DNA of 64,000 nucleotides from Bryopsis sp. KO-2023. Taxonomy: Eukaryota; Chlorophyta; Ulvophyceae; Bryopsidales; Bryopsidaceae. Made by a program: the position numbers and the translations under genes. The notes below the pieces were generated by a model. The model searched no databases. It was not told where the DNA came from and saw only the letters and a list, made by a program, of their open reading frames with translations. Every line of letters starts with the position of its first letter. The stretch's first letter is position 1. This document shows positions 63,160 to 64,000 of the stretch, in pieces. The stretch is taken from contig BSYQ01000002.1 in NCBI GenBank assembly GCA_030272585.1, forward strand, positions 4,154,001 through 4,218,000, written 5' to 3'.

Positions 63160-64000
63160 TGTGTGTTTTTTTTGTTTTCGTTTTTTTTTTGGGAGGGGAG
63201 AGAAGGGGGTGCAATCCTCTGCTGACTTGGGATACTAAAAAAAATATATGATGAAGTGACCTGAACTAGGGGCAAACGTTGTTGAGAATGCGTGTTTTAT
63301 ATTTTTAAACAAGAATAGCCGAGGCCTGAAATGAAGCGGCGGCTGCCCCGACTATTCTGAGAAGACAAGTGGCCGGAAACCTTTTGGGTTTAGGGTTGGA
63401 ATTCCTTCTCCTTTCGACCAGGATCTCGAAGGTCCGTGTTGCTTTTGTCTTCTGACATTATCTTCATTTTGGCAAAAGGATAAAGAGCTCCTAAAAAAAG
63501 AGGCTGAAGCTGGTGATGCACCCTTTTCTTGTCAACCTTTTATCTTTAAAAAACTTTGAACTTCTTTCCATCTATATATCAGGAAATAACTTCCTTTTGT
63601 TTCTGTAAAACGAAGAGGATCCGAAATATCATTTGGCAAAGTTTTAAAGGAGAGTCTTCCATTCAGTGGTGTTTTTGGACCTGCTTTTTTTCTCTGGTTG
63701 ATGATGTTTCTCCAGGGTGAGCTGCGAGTGTTGGAACAAGGTAGGGAAGATGCTTTTCTTCTTCGTTTCAGGTGAATTCCAGAGGCTGAGATTTTCTGGA
63801 CCTAACCTTCTGAGCAAAACAATGAGTATAGATATAAACCAGGCTGTATAAGTGGGGGAACACTCCCCCGCCCCCAACCTCCTTCTCGAGAAAAGTGCCT
63901 TTCGCCTCTAACTCAGAACTTCTCCATTTTTCTTCCCCCTTTATTATGACCTTCCCTTCTCTTTTGGTTTGTCTTTTCGAGGGTTTGAATGTTGATTATA
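63160..64000. other. Window end, no gene recognised
   Basis: Short frames and poly-T runs only. Confidence 0.35.

Noticed and set aside
1-64000. CRISPR arrays, operons or bacterial promoters
   Set aside because: No regularly spaced direct repeats with unique spacers; splice sites, tRNA form and transposon classes are eukaryotic.

Overview
The window is eukaryotic nuclear DNA. It has GT-AG introns of about 55-400 nt, a nuclear-type tRNA-Val, a pogo-type transposon, hAT-type transposons and a chromodomain Ty3/Gypsy (chromovirus) element. Very few host genes can be recognised. The repeat load, long T-run/G-run junctions and 9-bp minisatellites fit a repeat-rich protist or algal genome, but nothing here fixes the lineage.

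Layout. From 1 to 13.5 kb the sequence has few homopolymers and no recognisable host gene. It carries two sister ~465-bp hAT-type MITEs (4.45 and 5.65 kb), each enclosing a tRNA-Cys-like segment, and one apparently whole pogo/Tc1-type transposon (7.04-9.39 kb). From 13.5 to 15.5 kb it is low complexity. A 9-bp minisatellite lies at 15.6 kb and a thioredoxin-like exon at 17.2 kb. From 17.9 to 36.7 kb the sequence is a patchwork of duplicated blocks: a direct duplication (17.9/24.9 kb), a three-copy repeat (19.9, 26.0, 60.1 kb), one arm of a long inverted duplication (21.4-23.7 kb, partner at 56.5-59.0 kb), a tRNA-Val gene (20.56 kb), a small inverted pair (30.6/32.4 kb) and two copies of a hAT MITE with CATAGGCG ends.

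The centrepiece is a nest of insertions from 36.8 to 54.4 kb. A locus related to the one at 62.3-63.0 kb was hit by a large hAT transposon, 36793-54360, with TIRs starting CAGACCTGGGC and the 8-bp target duplication CTCGACAA. Its transposase runs on the minus strand and can be followed through 12 exons, from a BED zinc finger to the hAT C-terminal domain. A chromovirus then inserted into the last exon, 38962-49138, with 188-bp LTRs that look identical and the 5-bp target duplication TCGAA. The order is therefore host locus, then hAT, then chromovirus, with the last step recent. The hAT ends and two of its introns carry a palindromic motif close to CCTGTCYRGACAGG.

From 55.4 to 64 kb there is a third CATAGGCG MITE, the second arm of the inverted duplication with its small membrane-protein exon, and two inverted copies of an unrecognised gene family starting MSEN. 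The likely coding content is the pogo transposase, the hAT transposase, the chromovirus ORFs, the thioredoxin-like exon, three copies of an exon ending in an acidic serine cluster, and the MSEN family.
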